Positions 48,790 through 57,957 of a stretch of 64,000 nt of DNA are shown here, one piece after another. Position 1 is the stretch's first letter; each line of letters begins with the position of its first letter. The notes under the pieces were generated by a model, which saw nothing but the letters and a program-made list of their open reading frames with translations, had not been told where the DNA came from and ran no database searches. The DNA comes from Mycobacterium saskatchewanense (GTDB taxonomy: Bacteria > Actinomycetota > Actinomycetes > Mycobacteriales > Mycobacteriaceae): positions 5,208,001 to 5,272,000 of the forward strand of contig NZ_AP022573.1 of NCBI RefSeq assembly GCF_010729105.1. The letters run 5' to 3'. Made by a program: the position numbers and the translations under genes.

Positions 48790-48808
48790 TTAGGCGAGGC
48801 TAGCTTTA
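48790..48808 (+). promoter_or_regulatory. Putative IdeR iron box 1
   Basis: TTAGGCGAGGCTAGCTTTA matches the IdeR consensus TTAGGTTAGGCTAACCTAA at 14 of 19 positions, 61 bases before the PPE start. Confidence 0.5.
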
Positions 48809-48818
48809 TTCAGCTAAC

Positions 48819-48837
48819 TGTGTGTAGCCTACCCTTA
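48819..48837 (+). promoter_or_regulatory. Putative IdeR iron box 2
   Basis: TGTGTGTAGCCTACCCTTA matches the iron-box consensus in its symmetric form at 13 of 19 positions, mostly in the right half. It lies ten bases after box 1, a tandem layout known from mbt promoters. Confidence 0.4.
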
Positions 48838-48869
48838 CTTCAGGACCTGCGACGGGAAGGACGCATGCG

Positions 48870-51011
48870 GTGAGTTTCTTAGTGTTGCCGCCAGAGATCA
48901 ATTCGATCCGGATGTATAGCGGTCCGGGATCGGAACCGATGCTGGCCGCCGCCGCGGCCTGGGACGGACTGGCTGCCGAACTCGACTCGGCCGCAAGCTC
49001 GTTCGGGTCGGTCACCTCGGGCCTGTCCGCAGCGGCGTGGCAGGGGGCGGCAGCACAGGCGATGGCCGGCGCGGCCGCGCCGTATGCCGGATGGCTGGCT
49101 GCCGCCGCGGCTCAAGCGCAGATGGTCGCCGCTCAAGCCAAGACGGCGGCGGCGGTATTCGACGCCGCGCAGGCGGCCGCGGTGCACCCCTGGCTGGTGG
49201 CGGCAAACCGCAATCAATTGGTGGCGCTGATCAACTCAAACCTGCTGGGGCTCAGCGCGCCCGCTATCGCGGCCACCGAGGCCGAATACGAGCAGATGTG
49301 GGCGCAAGACGTGGCCGCGATGGTCGGCTATCACGGTGGGGCGTCGGCGGCGGTCGCGGCGCTGGCGCCGTGGGAGCAGGCGCTGCAGAGCCTGCCGAGC
49401 CTCGCGGGTATCAACCTGGGGCTGGGCAACCTCGGCAGCTTCAACCTGGGCAGCGGGAACTTCGGTTCGTACAACTTCGGCGGGGGCAACGGCGGCCCGG
49501 TGACCACCGGTGGCGGCAACCTGAACTTCGGCTTCGCCAACTTCGGGTCCTTCAACCTCGGTGCCGGCAACGGCAACTCGCTCTTCAGCGAAGCGACCTC
49601 CTATTTCAATGCGGGCTTTGCGAACATCGGGCAGTTCAACCTCGGCTTCGGCAACATCGGTGGCGGCAACATCGGCTTCGGCAACGGCAGCGCTTACTCC
49701 CACGACAACCCGGCGCCCGGCTATTACAACTTCGGCATCGGCAACCTCGGCAACGGCAACTGGGGCCTGGGCAACCTCGGCAACAACAACATCGGCCTGG
49801 GCAATCTCGGCAACAACAACATCGGCATCGGACTCACTGGCAACAATCAGATCGGATTCGGCGGGCTCAACGCCAACGGCGTCGGATGGAACATCGGCCT
49901 GGGCAACAACGGCAGCTTCAACTTCGGCTTCGCCAACACCGGGGACTTCAACCTCGGCCTGGCCAACACCGGCAACAACAACATCGGCATCGGACTGACT
50001 GGCGACCACCAGATCGGGTTCGGCGGCTGGAACTCCGGTAGCGGTAACACCGGTCTGTTCAACTCGGGCAGCGGCAACACCGGATTCCTCAACTCCGGCA
50101 CCGGCAACTGGGGCGTCGGGAACACCGGCAGCCAAAACTGGGGGATGTTCAACTCCGGTGCGACCGACACCGGCATCGGCAACACCGGCAGCACCGAAAC
50201 GGGGCTCTGGAACGCCGGCAGCAGAAGCACCGGCCTGTTCAATTCCGGCTCCAACAACTTCGGCATCCTGGACGCCGGCACCCGAAACGTCGGTTCCTTC
50301 GATGCCGGAACGGCTAACGCCGGTGACTTCAACTCGGGTCTGAGCAACGTCGGCTGGGGCAACTCGGGCTTCGCCAACGTCGGCGCGTTCAACGCCGGCA
50401 GCTGCAACACGGGCGCCTTCAACTCCGGTGGCACCATCGACGGCGCGGGAAACACGGGCTTCTTCAACTCGGGCAACACCAACACCGGCTTCTTCAACTC
50501 CGGTGACAGCAACACCGGCTTCTGGAACTCGGGCGACGTGAACACCGGCTTCTTCGGCACCACCAGCTACACCGGCAACTCGGGCATCGGAAACACCGGC
50601 ACGGGCAGCTCGGGCTTCTTCAACACCGGCGGGGACCACAATTCCGGGTTCTTCAACGCGGCCGCCGGGGGCTTCAGCTCGGGCTTCGCCAACTCCGGCG
50701 GCGGCACTCAGATGGGATTCTTCAATTCGGGCGACACCGGCTTCAACGTCGGCCTGTTCAACTCGGGCCACGGCGGCAACAACATTGGCATCGGCAACTC
50801 CGGCACCGGCGGTGGCAACGTCGGCCTCTTCAACACCGACTCCAACCCCACCGAGGGCGAAAGCACCGGCATCCTCAACTCCGGCGGTGGCCATAACGTG
50901 GGCTTCTACGACTCCGGCGACCACGACTCCGGTTTCGCGAACTCGGGCAGCAGGAGCTCGGGCGGATTCAACCCCGGCAACTATCAATCCGGCTTCTTCA
51001 ACGGGGGTTGA
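48870..51011 (+). CDS. PPE-MPTR family protein
   Basis: A 713-residue PPE protein, probably exported by ESX-5. The PPE domain (residues 1-180) begins [14 protein letters not shown] and carries the WxG-like turn [12 protein letters not shown]. The rest (about 185-713) is MPTR repeats of the NxGxGNxG type ([20 protein letters not shown] and so on), with many NTGFFNSG units toward the end. Start GTG 48870. Two iron-box-like sites lie upstream, suggesting iron-repressed expression as for M. tuberculosis PPE37. Confidence 0.93.
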   Translation: MSFLVLPPEINSIRMYSGPGSEPMLAAAAAWDGLAAELDSAASSFGSVTSGLSAAAWQGAAAQAMAGAAAPYAGWLAAAAAQAQMVAAQAKTAAAVFDAAQAAAVHPWLVAANRNQLVALINSNLLGLSAPAIAATEAEYEQMWAQDVAAMVGYHGGASAAVAALAPWEQALQSLPSLAGINLGLGNLGSFNLGSGNFGSYNFGGGNGGPVTTGGGNLNFGFANFGSFNLGAGNGNSLFSEATSYFNAGFANIGQFNLGFGNIGGGNIGFGNGSAYSHDNPAPGYYNFGIGNLGNGNWGLGNLGNNNIGLGNLGNNNIGIGLTGNNQIGFGGLNANGVGWNIGLGNNGSFNFGFANTGDFNLGLANTGNNNIGIGLTGDHQIGFGGWNSGSGNTGLFNSGSGNTGFLNSGTGNWGVGNTGSQNWGMFNSGATDTGIGNTGSTETGLWNAGSRSTGLFNSGSNNFGILDAGTRNVGSFDAGTANAGDFNSGLSNVGWGNSGFANVGAFNAGSCNTGAFNSGGTIDGAGNTGFFNSGNTNTGFFNSGDSNTGFWNSGDVNTGFFGTTSYTGNSGIGNTGTGSSGFFNTGGDHNSGFFNAAAGGFSSGFANSGGGTQMGFFNSGDTGFNVGLFNSGHGGNNIGIGNSGTGGGNVGLFNTDSNPTEGESTGILNSGGGHNVGFYDSGDHDSGFANSGSRSSGGFNPGNYQSGFFNGG
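49420..51005 (+). repeat. MPTR pentapeptide-type coding repeats
   Basis: Imperfect short repeats encoding Asn-X-Gly-X-Gly and related NSGFFNTG units, continuous from the end of the PPE domain to the stop. Confidence 0.85.
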
Positions 51012-51018
51012 TGTCCGC

Positions 51019-51792
51019 TCAGTTCAGGGCACCGAGCCACTCGTCGATCTCCGCGCTGACCTCCGACCAGACCGGATTGAGGGGCATCCCGTGCCCTTCC
51101 CCCTCGTGCAGGAGGAAGGTCGCACCGATCGCTTCGGCAAGGGATTTCACCTCGGCGGGGATCAGCGGGTCGGCGCCGCCGGCGATCACCAGCGCGGGCA
51201 CCCGAACTTTGTCGGTGTCCACTCTGCAGAGCCACCGCGTCGCCTCCAGGACGGCGCGGGGCGATTCGGGGACCAGCAGCGACGCGTAACGCCGGGCCTC
51301 CTCGTCGCTCACGCCCGCCCACCAGAGGGGCTTGATCAGTCCACGCGGCGGCAACCACATCGACGCACCGTCGACCATGAGGTCGATGGACCCACCCCCG
51401 AACCCCGCCGGCAGCACCGGCGTGAGTAGCACCAACGCGGCGACGGGGTTCTCCGCGGCGTAAGCGAGGCTGGGAACGGCACCCATGCCGTGGGCGACGA
51501 GTACCGGTGCGCTGTCCAGCGAGCGCGCGACGATGTCGATCTCAGTTGTGACGTCCAGCAGCGAACGCCTGAGCGCGCGCGACTTGCCGAGAGACCTCGA
51601 GCCGTGGTGGCCGTACCAATTGAGGCACACCGCATGCCGGCCATTTTGGGCCAGTCGCGGCGCGACCTTTTCCCACGCCCAACTGCCCTGGCACCCGCCG
51701 TGGACGAACAGCAACGGCGGCGAGTCCGACGCGGTGCCATATGCCTCGATGCGGATGCCGTCGATGAACTGCTCCGCGGAATGGGTTTTCAT
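51019..51792 (-). CDS. Alpha/beta hydrolase-fold protein without nucleophile Ser
   Basis: A 257-residue alpha/beta hydrolase-fold protein, convergent with the PPE gene. The oxyanion loop is LLFVHGGCQGSWAW, the acid turn AGGADPLIP and the histidine EGEGHGMPL. The nucleophile elbow, however, reads LVAHGMGAVP: Gly102 stands where Ser is expected. All other landmarks and length are intact. It may be a non-enzymatic binding protein or use another nucleophile. Confidence 0.85.
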   Translation of the reverse strand: MKTHSAEQFIDGIRIEAYGTASDSPPLLFVHGGCQGSWAWEKVAPRLAQNGRHAVCLNWYGHHGSRSLGKSRALRRSLLDVTTEIDIVARSLDSAPVLVAHGMGAVPSLAYAAENPVAALVLLTPVLPAGFGGGSIDLMVDGASMWLPPRGLIKPLWWAGVSDEEARRYASLLVPESPRAVLEATRWLCRVDTDKVRVPALVIAGGADPLIPAEVKSLAEAIGATFLLHEGEGHGMPLNPVWSEVSAEIDEWLGALN

Positions 51793-51857
51793 CGACTACT
51801 CCAGGGGTGAGTTTGCGCCGTTGCTTGCCACTACTGACGGCGGCCAAGGGGTTTTGG

Positions 51858-51899
51858 TTCAACCGGGAATGTTCAACCGGGAATGTTCAACCGGGAATG
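51858..51899 (+). repeat. Three 14-bp direct repeats
   Basis: TTCAACCGGGAATG occurs three times head to tail at 51858, 51872 and 51886. It lies in a 367-base stretch without genes between the divergent hydrolase and P450 genes, so it may be regulatory. Nothing else was recognised there. Confidence 0.85.
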
Positions 51900-52159
51900 G
51901 TTGTGCCGGCGTTGTTTTGGGGCCGCCTTCCGGCGACGGGCGTGGCAACATGCGTTGTCATGCCCGCACATCCACTTGTCAGACGGCCGTGGGCCGTGCC
52001 CGGGAAGCCCCCGCCAACACCGCTTTCCGGCCGAACGCGGGACGTTCGTCGGCCGCGGCGGGGGCATGTCGTGTGGCACACCGCACGCGTCCCACACCGG
52101 GATCCTGCTCTACGATCTCGCCATGATCGACATCAATTCCGCTGTGCCGCGGTGAGTTG

Positions 52160-53329
52160 GTGAAATACTTCGCCCCGCCGCCGCCCCCGTTCGTGGACGC
52201 CGACAGGTCACTCATCGCGGCGAACCCCCGCGCCCATTGGCGCGCGCTGCAGGAGAGCCCCGTGTTCCTCGACGCGAGCGGCTATTACTACGTGACCCGC
52301 CGCGAGGACGTGCTTGCGGCGCTGCATGACTATGCCACCTTCGCATCCCGCCGGCGGCAAATGGCGCGGCCGCGCCCCGGGGTGCGGACACTGCCGATCC
52401 CGGTCCCAATCGGCTATGACCCTCCCGAGCACTCGCGCTTCCGCCGATTGCTCCATCCGTGCTTCAGCCCGCAGGCGGTGGATGAGCTCATGCCCGCGCT
52501 GCGCCAGCAGGCGGCGGAGCTCATCGGGACGGTAGCGCCCGACGGCGTGTGTGACGGGATCCGGGACATCGCCAACCCGTTCCCGTTCGGGGTGTTGGTG
52601 ACGCTCTGCGGGCTGCCGTGGGCAGACCGAGAGATGCTGGCCGCGTGGGCCGAAGCCGTCGACTGGGACATTCCCGGATCGGCGCCCGCGACGGAACTGC
52701 TCAACTATCTCGTGGCCGCGATCGAAGGCGACCAGAGACCGGCCCTCGCGGCGCACCTGCTCGCCGGCGCCGACCCCTTCACCGAAGACGAGGTGATCGG
52801 GTTCTATGCCCTGCTGTGCTTTGCACAGGACGGGATGCAGGCGGCAATCGGCTCGGCTCTGCTTCACCTGGCGTGTGACCACCAATTGCAAAGCCTGCTT
52901 CGTCGCGAGCCCGATCAAATGTGGGCTTTCGTCGAGGAACTCCTGCGGCTGGAGACGCCGCTTCCCTTCATCGGCCGGTTCACCACGCGAGACGTCACCA
53001 TCGCCGGCGTCACCATACCGGCGGGCTGCGTGGTGCGCCTGTGCCTGGCGTCCACCAATCTCGACGGCAGCGAGGAGCCATGGGTGACGGTGGCCGAAGA
53101 CGGCCGGATCCGCCCCAAGTCGCACCGAAGCTTTGCGGCCGGCGTCCACCGTTGCCTGGGTAAGGCCCTGGCTCGCATGGAACTGAGTGTCGTCGTGTCC
53201 GAATGGTTGCGCGCGATACCGGATTTCGCATTGGAAGAGGGATTCATCCCTCGTTTCCTCTTCACTCAGGGCGGCTCCATGACGCCGGCCAGTCTGCCTT
53301 TGCAGTGGGGGAGCGGGCTGCCTCGCTAG
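52160..53329 (+). CDS. Cytochrome P450
   Basis: A 389-residue soluble bacterial-type P450. The heme loop is SFAAGVHRCLGKAL with Cys332 as the iron ligand, and the ExxR is EELLR (Glu260, Arg263). The I-helix reads FAQDGMQAA, so the acid-alcohol pair used for oxygen activation is replaced by Gly-Met. The N-terminus has a proline run (APPPPPF). GTG 52160 is chosen over TTG 52157. No ferredoxin gene is adjacent. Substrate unknown. Confidence 0.9.
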   Translation: MKYFAPPPPPFVDADRSLIAANPRAHWRALQESPVFLDASGYYYVTRREDVLAALHDYATFASRRRQMARPRPGVRTLPIPVPIGYDPPEHSRFRRLLHPCFSPQAVDELMPALRQQAAELIGTVAPDGVCDGIRDIANPFPFGVLVTLCGLPWADREMLAAWAEAVDWDIPGSAPATELLNYLVAAIEGDQRPALAAHLLAGADPFTEDEVIGFYALLCFAQDGMQAAIGSALLHLACDHQLQSLLRREPDQMWAFVEELLRLETPLPFIGRFTTRDVTIAGVTIPAGCVVRLCLASTNLDGSEEPWVTVAEDGRIRPKSHRSFAAGVHRCLGKALARMELSVVVSEWLRAIPDFALEEGFIPRFLFTQGGSMTPASLPLQWGSGLPR

Positions 53330-53456
53330 CAACCCATCGCCGAGCGTGGAGTTGTTGCGGCGAAATGCCCGTTTGCCGCGCAACAAGTCGACGTTGGGCC
53401 GAGGGGGCCACCGATGCAGAATAACTCCGTGAAGACTGACTCCGGGGCTTTCTGAC

Positions 53457-54611
53457 GTGCACGGGTTCGGCTTCCACACGCTGGCGCTGCTGACCGCTAT
53501 CGGCCTGGCCGGGCCGCTGCTGGCCTCGCTGCCGCGCCTGCGGATACCGGTCATCATCGGGGAACTCATCGCGGGGCTGGTGGTCGGCCGGACCGGCCTT
53601 CACCTCGTCGACGTCACCGACCCGACCTTTCAGCTGTTCGCCAACATCGGCTTCGCGCTGGTGATGTTCGTCGTGGGCACACACGTGCCGGTCCGGGGGA
53701 TGGACCTGCGCTCGGCGTTGCCGGCGGCGCTCGCGCGTGCGGCCCTGGCGGGCGGTGTCGCGGCGGCGCTCGGGGTCGTGGTGGCCGCCGGGTTCGGCAC
53801 CGGCCACGTGGCGCTGTACGCCGTCTTGATGGCCTCGTCGTCGGCGGCGCTGGCGCTGCCGGTCATCGATTCGCTGCGGCTGCAGGGGCCTGCCGTGTTG
53901 TCCGTGACGGCCCAGATCGCCGTCGCCGATACCGCGTCGGTCGTCCTCCTGCCGTTGGTGATCGACATCCGCCGCGCGCCCGCGGCGGCGGTGGGCGCCC
54001 TGGCGGTCGCGGTGTGCGCGGCGGCGTTTTTCGTGGCGATGCGGGCTGTCGATCGGCGGGGTTGGCGCCGGCGCATGCACGTCTATTCCGAGAACCACCG
54101 GTTCGCGCTGGAGTTGCGGACCAACCTGATCGTCGTCTTCGCGTTGGCGGCGCTCGCGTTGACGTCCCATGTCTCGATCATGCTGGCGGGCTTCGCGGTG
54201 GGTCTGGTGGTCTCGGTGGTCGGGGAGCCACGACGGCTGGCGCGCCAGCTGTTCGGCATGACCGAGGGCTTCTTCAGCCCGCTGTTCTTCGTCTGGCTCG
54301 GCGCCTCACTGCAGGTTCGTGAACTGGGTGAGCACCCCAAGTTCGTCGCACTGGGGCTGGCCCTCGGGCTCGGCGCCGTCCTGGCGCACGCGGCGGGGCG
54401 GCTGCTCGGACAGCCGCTGACGTTCGCGGTGCTCTCGGCCGCCCAGCTCGGCGTGCCGGTGGCGGCGGCGACCATCGGGACCGAGGAACACCTTCTCGCA
54501 GTCGGGGAGTCGGCTGCGCTGATGCTCGGCGCGCTGCTGACGCTCATCACCACCTCGGGCGCGGGGGCGTTGGCCGCCCGGACCCGCGACGCCCACCCGG
54601 GTCCCGTGTGA
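53457..54611 (+). CDS. CPA2-type cation:proton antiporter
   Basis: A membrane protein of 384 residues with about 12 helices, of the Kef/CPA2 antiporter family. Early motifs are RIPVIIGELIAGLVVGRTGL; the transport core carries ASSSAALALPVI and QIAVADTASVVLLP, with a single Asp where many CPA2 members have two acidic residues; later GFFSPLFFVWLGASL. There is no TrkA-N domain. Start GTG 53457. Ion specificity cannot be told. Confidence 0.85.
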   Translation: MHGFGFHTLALLTAIGLAGPLLASLPRLRIPVIIGELIAGLVVGRTGLHLVDVTDPTFQLFANIGFALVMFVVGTHVPVRGMDLRSALPAALARAALAGGVAAALGVVVAAGFGTGHVALYAVLMASSSAALALPVIDSLRLQGPAVLSVTAQIAVADTASVVLLPLVIDIRRAPAAAVGALAVAVCAAAFFVAMRAVDRRGWRRRMHVYSENHRFALELRTNLIVVFALAALALTSHVSIMLAGFAVGLVVSVVGEPRRLARQLFGMTEGFFSPLFFVWLGASLQVRELGEHPKFVALGLALGLGAVLAHAAGRLLGQPLTFAVLSAAQLGVPVAAATIGTEEHLLAVGESAALMLGALLTLITTSGAGALAARTRDAHPGPV

Positions 54612-54746
54612 CCAAAGACCTTCCGGCCGGGGACCTCGGCACGTCGGACGTGCGACCGAAGCACCCCCAGCGCATTTCGTTCGGCCCTACGGCGCCGCGC
54701 GGTCTCATGGTCGGATGAACCTTTCAGGCTGAGCGAGGAGGCCATC

Positions 54747-55019
54747 ATGAGGTTTTCGGCACATGTGCGACGCGAACCTCGGCCGATTGCATCGTCGGTG
54801 CCGATGTACCGCATCACCGACCGCCTGCACAGCGAGCGCACCGTTCAGGTGCCCGGCCATCAGATCGCCGCCATCGTGTCGGCGTGGCTGGCGGAGTTGG
54901 GCGTGCACAGCCCACTGGTCGACGACCTGGCGCGAGCGGCCTGCATCGGCGACTGGGCGGCGGCGTATGCCGTCGGCGAGCGGCTGTCCGTCGACGTGAC
55001 CCTCGCGGCTGCGGCATAA
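54747..55019 (+). CDS. DosR-regulon-type protein, Rv2628-like
   Basis: A 90-residue protein. From MYRITDRLHSERTVQVPG to IGDWAAAYAVGERLSVDV it closely follows the C-terminal part of M. tuberculosis Rv2628, a hypoxia-induced protein and known T-cell antigen. GAGGAGG precedes ATG 54747. It opens a run of DosR-regulon homologues. Biochemical function unknown. Confidence 0.82.
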   Translation: MRFSAHVRREPRPIASSVPMYRITDRLHSERTVQVPGHQIAAIVSAWLAELGVHSPLVDDLARAACIGDWAAAYAVGERLSVDVTLAAAA

Positions 55020-55042
55020 GCGCAAATCACCATGTCTGGCGG

Positions 55043-55062
55043 CATTGGAACAAAGTCCTCTC
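55043..55062. promoter_or_regulatory. Weak DosR-box-like site
   Basis: The 20-mer starting at 55043 matches the DosR consensus TTSGGGACTWWAGTCCCSAA at about 11 positions, mainly GGA and AAAGTCC. It lies 80 bases before the Acg-like gene, the expected place. Confidence 0.3.
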
Positions 55063-55141
55063 GGCTAGTGCCGTCGTGCTCTCGCGCCGAGGCGGACCGT
55101 TCCGCGATCGTGGACGACACAGAGCTTTACCGAAGGGATCA

Positions 55142-56146
55142 ATGGTCATGAACGCGCGGTTTCCGGATGCAGGCACCATCCGGACGGCCCTGACTTTGGC
55201 ATCTCGGGCGCCGTCGGTGCACAACACGCAACCCTGGCGGTGGCGGGTGGACGAGTCGAGCCTGCACCTCTACGCAGACGCGAGCCGACAACTGCCCAAC
55301 ACCGACCCTGACGGCCGCGACCTCATCCTGAGTTGCGGCGCGGCGCTGCATCATTGCCTGGTCGCCTTCGCCGCGGTCGGCTGGCGGTCCAAGGTGCACC
55401 GGCTGCCGAACCCGGCCGATCCGGATCACCTCGCCGCGATCGAGCTCGCCCCGTATCCGGCCGACCCCGTCGACATCGCGCTCGCCGCGGCGATACCGCG
55501 GCGGCGCACCGACCGGCGCTACTACAGTCACTGGCCGGTGCCGGTGGCTGACATCGCCTTGATGGCGGCCCGGGCGGCCCGAAACGGTGTGACGCTGTGC
55601 CGGGTCGATGACGTGGACAAGCTGCACGACGTCGTCGCCCAGTCCGTCCGGGACCACCGGACCGAGGACTATCTCGCCGAACTCACGGCGTGGAGCGGGC
55701 GCTACGCATCCGTCGCGGGCGTCCCGGCGCGCAATACGCCGGTGCCGGACCCGAACGCGAAGATACCGGGCCGGTACTTCGCCGGAGCGGTGCTACCCAT
55801 GCCGCCGGATTCGTCACCGGACGAGGACAACGCCGTAGTGCTCGCGCTGGGAACGCGCAACGACGACCGCTTGGCACGGCTGCGCGCCGGTGAGGCCACC
55901 AGCGTCGTGCTCGTCACCGCGACGTCGATGGGCTTGGCCAGCTGCCCCGTCACCGAACCGTTGGAGACGGCCGGGACCCGTGAGGCCGTCCGCTCGGACA
56001 TCTTCGGGGACAGCGAATATCCACAGATGCTGCTGCGGGTGGGCTGGGCACCCATCAACGCCGACCCGTTGCCGGCGACCCCGCGCCGCGAACTTCCCGA
56101 CTTCGTCGAGTGGCTCGTGGATCACGATCGGCACGTTGTCCACTAG
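55142..56146 (+). CDS. Acg-family nitroreductase-like protein
   Basis: A 334-residue flavin-binding protein of the Acg family (Rv2032/Rv3131 type), which is induced by hypoxia and nitric oxide. Motifs are ASRAPSVHNTQPWRWRVD, ILSCGAALHHCLVAFAAVGW, RRRTDRR, ATSMGLASCPVTEPLE and QMLLRVGWAP. Acg proteins sequester FMN and often lack nitroreductase activity. ATG 55142 is used; ATG 55148 is equally possible. Forms an operon with the next gene, 40 bases on. Confidence 0.9.
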   Translation: MVMNARFPDAGTIRTALTLASRAPSVHNTQPWRWRVDESSLHLYADASRQLPNTDPDGRDLILSCGAALHHCLVAFAAVGWRSKVHRLPNPADPDHLAAIELAPYPADPVDIALAAAIPRRRTDRRYYSHWPVPVADIALMAARAARNGVTLCRVDDVDKLHDVVAQSVRDHRTEDYLAELTAWSGRYASVAGVPARNTPVPDPNAKIPGRYFAGAVLPMPPDSSPDEDNAVVLALGTRNDDRLARLRAGEATSVVLVTATSMGLASCPVTEPLETAGTREAVRSDIFGDSEYPQMLLRVGWAPINADPLPATPRRELPDFVEWLVDHDRHVVH

Positions 56147-56186
56147 GTTGAGAAACCTGAAATCGCTGACGCGCAAGGGAATTGGG

Positions 56187-56765
56187 ATGGAGACGTTCAC
56201 GTTGGACCCCCGCCGGTGGCAGGTGGCCCGCATCGTTGGCCGCAACCCGCTGCTGCGACGCAGCGACCGCATCGAAGCCTTCGTCGTGCTGGTTGCGCTT
56301 CTCGTGGCCATGTTGGCGATACCGCTCATCGGTGTGGTGGGCGCCGTCGTCCACGGCGCGCGGGAGCGCGTCTACGCCCAGGAGGCGTACGAGCGGCATC
56401 GCGTCGTCGCCACCGTCACCGACACCCTGCTCCAGGAGTCCGGTACGACCGTCGTGCAGGCCAGCTGGCCGATACCGTCGGGCGAGCGCACCGGCACGCT
56501 GGAGCTGTTGACGCCCGCCAAGACCGGCCAGACCGTCGACATCTGGGTCGACAAGGACGGCAAGTCGACGTTGCCGCCCACGCCGGGTTGGCATGCCGTC
56601 GCCGATGCGGCCGGCGTGGCCATGGTGTCGCTACTGCTCGTGGCCTTCGTGATGACGTCGCTCCTGGGGGCGGTGTATTCGCGGCTGAATCGGGTGCGTG
56701 ACGCGGCATGGGAGCGCGAGATCCGATCCCTGGTGGAAGACGGTGGCCGGACCAATCGGCAATGA
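56187..56765 (+). CDS. Rv1733c-like membrane protein
   Basis: A 192-residue protein with two membrane helices (about residues 27-50 and 142-165) and an extracytoplasmic domain between. GRNPLLRRSDRIEAFVVLVA, the VYAQEAYERH stretch and GQTVDIWVDKDGK match Rv1733c, a DosR-regulon antigen. AAGGGA lies seven bases before ATG 56187. Function unknown. Confidence 0.85.
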   Translation: METFTLDPRRWQVARIVGRNPLLRRSDRIEAFVVLVALLVAMLAIPLIGVVGAVVHGARERVYAQEAYERHRVVATVTDTLLQESGTTVVQASWPIPSGERTGTLELLTPAKTGQTVDIWVDKDGKSTLPPTPGWHAVADAAGVAMVSLLLVAFVMTSLLGAVYSRLNRVRDAAWEREIRSLVEDGGRTNRQ

Positions 56766-56835
56766 GCACCGCCGGGTCGCACGCAGTAGCCCTATGCAGT
56801 AACCCTATACAGCGCAGTCGAATCAGGCGGATGAT

Positions 56836-57957
56836 GTGCCGATGACCTCCGACGCCGCGGTGTTCGATGCGGCCGCACTGCACCGGCTTGTCGAGGTACT
56901 GATGGAGCGCGGTTACCGTGTGGTCGGGCCGACCCTGCGGGACAACGCGATCGTGCTCGACGAGCTCGAGTCGGCCGGCGACCTGCCGCGCGGCTGGGGC
57001 GTCGACGTGGCGCCCGGCCAGTACCGGCTGCGCCGGCGCGACGACGACGCGGCGTTCGGGCACTCGTCGGGGCCGCAGTCCTGGAAGCAGTTCCTGCACC
57101 CGCCCCGGCGCCGGCTGTGGTCGGGCGACCGGGACGGCACCCCAGAGAGCTTCGGCGGGCCCGAGCCCGATCCGCCGCGCTACGCCTTCCTGGGCGTGCG
57201 CGGCTGCGACCTCGCCGCGATCGCGACGCTGGATCGGGTGCTGGGCCGTGGGCAGTACCCGGACACCTCCTTCGTCCGGCGGCATCGCCAGATCTTCGTG
57301 GTGGCCGTGAATTGCACGGAACCGGGCGGGCTGTGTTTCTGCGCGTCGATGGGCACCGGCCCCGCGGCCGGCCCCGGCTACGACCTCGCGCTCACCGAGC
57401 GCGTCGACGCCGACGCGGTGCGGTACCTCGTGGAGGTCGGCACCCCCGAGGGCGCCGACGTACTGGCGGCCGTCCCGCACCGGCCCGCCGACGACGCCGA
57501 GGCCGCCTCCGCGCGGGCCGACGTGGCGGCGGCCTCGGAGCGGATGGGCCGCCAGATGCCGGACACCGACCTGCGGGACCTGCTGATCTCCTCCCGCGAA
57601 TCGCCGCAATGGGAGGAGGTGGCGAGCCGCTGCCTGACCTGCGGCAACTGCACGATGGTCTGTCCCACCTGCTACTGCACCAGCACCGAAGACGTCAGCG
57701 ACCTGACCGGTCAGCACGCCGAACGCTGGCAGAACTGGGCGTCCTGCTACGAGTTCGACTTCACCTTCGTGCACGGCGGCGGCAGCGTCCGCCAGTCCGG
57801 CGCCTCGCGATATCGCCATTGGCTGACCCACAAGCTCGGCACCTGGCACGACCAGTTCGACATGTCCGGTTGCGTGGGCTGCGGCCGGTGCATCGCCTGG
57901 TGTCCCACCGGCATCGACATCACCGAGGAAATGAACAAGATGGCCCGCGATGACTGA
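56836..57957 (+). CDS. hyhB: [NiFe] hydrogenase beta subunit (iron-sulfur)
   Basis: A 373-residue electron-transfer subunit of a group 3b-type (sulfhydrogenase-like) hydrogenase. It carries two 4Fe-4S motifs, CLTCGNCTMVCPTCYC and CVGCGRCIAWCP, plus upstream cysteines GCDLAA and CTEPGGLCFC. AGGCGG is well placed for GTG 56836; ATG 56842 is an alternative. It passes electrons between the small subunit and the flavin subunit encoded next, with an eight-base overlap. Confidence 0.9.
   Translation: MPMTSDAAVFDAAALHRLVEVLMERGYRVVGPTLRDNAIVLDELESAGDLPRGWGVDVAPGQYRLRRRDDDAAFGHSSGPQSWKQFLHPPRRRLWSGDRDGTPESFGGPEPDPPRYAFLGVRGCDLAAIATLDRVLGRGQYPDTSFVRRHRQIFVVAVNCTEPGGLCFCASMGTGPAAGPGYDLALTERVDADAVRYLVEVGTPEGADVLAAVPHRPADDAEAASARADVAAASERMGRQMPDTDLRDLLISSRESPQWEEVASRCLTCGNCTMVCPTCYCTSTEDVSDLTGQHAERWQNWASCYEFDFTFVHGGGSVRQSGASRYRHWLTHKLGTWHDQFDMSGCVGCGRCIAWCPTGIDITEEMNKMARDD

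Noticed and set aside
49236..50987. A 583-codon minus-strand frame across the PPE-MPTR gene
   Set aside because: Val/Glu/Ala repeats are the antisense of MPTR repeats; no independent evidence.
48870..51011. A CRISPR array, because of the regular repeats
   Set aside because: Repeats are in frame, imperfect and coding for NxGxG units; there are no unique spacers and no cas genes.
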